Assembly: GCA_030592355.1 (NCBI GenBank)
Contig: JAUVJE010000134.1
Span: 1-6,751, forward strand
Origin: Clostridia bacterium
GTDB taxonomy: Bacteria > Bacillota > Clostridia > DUPQ01
Length of the DNA: 6,751 bases
Direction of reading: 5' to 3'
Part shown: positions 5,955 through 6,751 of the stretch, one piece after another
How positions within the stretch are numbered: position 1 is the stretch's first letter
How the letters are laid out: every line of letters starts with the position of its first letter
The notes under the pieces: generated by a model
What the model saw: the letters and a program-made list of their open reading frames with translations, nothing else
Database searches by the model: none
Told to the model about the DNA's origin: nothing
Translations under genes and position numbers: made by a program

Positions 5955-6751
5955 GATATGCCATATAGGATGCGGCGGGATCTCCATAAGAGGACACGGG
6001 CCTGCGTTAAAAAAATATGCCGGGGAATATGCCGGGACAGTTCTTGCGGGATGCTGTGACCTTGATATTAATAAGGCCGAAGATTTTAAAAGAGCGTATG
6101 GATTTAAGGCTTCGTATACCGAGTGGAAAGTAATGCTTGAAGAAATCAAGCCTGATGCGGTTAGCCTTGTGGTTCCGGTCAAATTTACAGCGGATATGGC
6201 TGTCGAAATAGTTTCAATGGGATATAATCTGCTTACTGAAAAACCACCGGGAATGACGGTTGAAGAATGCACCGGTATTATTAAAGCAGTCAAGCAATCC
6301 GGAGTCAGAGCAGCAGCTGCCTTCAACAGGCGTTATATGCCCATTGTTAAGCAGTTTATGCAAAAACTTACAGGCAGTACAGCAGAGCATGTCAGATATG
6401 ATTTTTTCAGAAACGGAAGGAAAGATTCTGATTTTTCAACCACCGCAATCCACGGTATTGATACGGTTAAAATGATGACAGGCAGTCTTTATTCTGATAT
6501 CAAAATAACATATCAGCCGTTGGATGATACTCCTGTCGGCAATATATTTGTTAGTGGAAAAACTAAGTCAGGGACAACTGTCTCTGTTAACTTCCATCCG
6601 AACTCAGGATTAACTGCAGAAAGAGCGATGATAATAACAGGATGCAATACATATTTTTTAAAAATGCCGATTTGGGACTGCTTTGATTACCCGGGAAGCA
6701 TACTTCATTATCAAAACGGCGGCTTGGTTGATGAAATCAAAGGCGTGAATG
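5941..6751 (+). CDS. Gfo/Idh/MocA-family NAD(P)-dependent oxidoreductase, 5' part
   Basis: The frame is open from the ATG at 5941 to the window end, about 270 codons; the family is usually 320-400 residues, so the C-terminus is missing. The N-terminal Rossmann fold is clear: IGCGGISIRGHGPAL, with G10, G12 and G13 at the dinucleotide-binding turn, and CCDLD near 39-43 at the end of the second strand. The family's EKP motif is E100-K101-P102, with the catalytic-type Lys101 intact. AFNRRYMP follows near 120, and the second motif is H171 with D174 in IHGIDTV, matching the usual His-x-x-Asp active-site region. Members oxidise, reduce or epimerise sugars, inositols and related polyols. The start overlaps the lyase-propeller gene by 14 bases and has only a weak AAAGAG ahead of it, which suggests translation coupled to the upstream gene. 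This supports a shared carbohydrate role; the substrate cannot be named. Confidence 0.92.
   Translation, partial: MKIFKICHIGCGGISIRGHGPALKKYAGEYAGTVLAGCCDLDINKAEDFKRAYGFKASYTEWKVMLEEIKPDAVSLVVPVKFTADMAVEIVSMGYNLLTEKPPGMTVEECTGIIKAVKQSGVRAAAAFNRRYMPIVKQFMQKLTGSTAEHVRYDFFRNGRKDSDFSTTAIHGIDTVKMMTGSLYSDIKITYQPLDDTPVGNIFVSGKTKSGTTVSVNFHPNSGLTAERAMIITGCNTYFLKMPIWDCFDYPGSILHYQNGGLVDEIKGVN

Noticed and set aside
5850..6326. Open frame on the - strand spanning the junction of the last two genes
   Set aside because: It is antisense to the end of the propeller and the Rossmann domain of the oxidoreductase, both well supported, and has no recognisable motif.
1..6751. CRISPR arrays, tRNA or rRNA genes, insertion sequences, attachment sites
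   Set aside because: No regularly spaced repeats, no cloverleaf or rRNA-like segments, no transposase or terminal inverted repeats were seen. The window is almost entirely filled by coding sequence, and the longest gap is 50 bases.

Overview
The window reads as a bacterial chromosome segment with all genes on the + strand. Moderately AT-rich codon use, strong GGAGG-type ribosome binding sites, a GTG start, and a WalJ-like hydrolase directly upstream of rlmH all point to a Firmicute, most likely an anaerobic clostridial relative. The genus cannot be fixed from this sequence.

Layout. (1) Bases 1-551 hold the 3' part of a WalJ/YycJ-type metallo-beta-lactamase-fold gene. Its reading frame is interrupted by an in-frame TAG at 45-47, although family similarity continues on both sides. 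(2) 548-1006 is rlmH, the 23S rRNA pseudouridine-1915 methyltransferase. (3) 1022-1819 encodes a GNAT acetyltransferase with a YoaP-like, thioredoxin-like C-terminal domain. (4) 1816-2571 is an exodeoxyribonuclease III family AP endonuclease with a GTG start. (5) 2622-5954 encodes a 1110-residue protein without a signal peptide. It combines an N-terminal alpha/beta domain, a heparinase II/III-type polysaccharide lyase core, and a C-terminal PQQ/WD-like beta-propeller. (6) 5941 to the window end is the 5' part of a Gfo/Idh/MocA-family NAD(P)-dependent oxidoreductase.

The genes are packed like an operon: a 4-base overlap, a 15-base gap, a 4-base overlap, a 50-base gap, then a 14-base overlap. 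I see no terminator anywhere. The first four genes are general maintenance functions (rRNA methylation, DNA repair, a hydrolase, an acetyltransferase). The last two look like the start of an intracellular carbohydrate module, in which a lyase-like enzyme acts on an acidic or modified oligosaccharide and an oxidoreductase handles a sugar product. That pathway is an inference from domain content and overlap. The two observations most worth following are the lyase-propeller fusion and the amber codon in the hydrolase gene.
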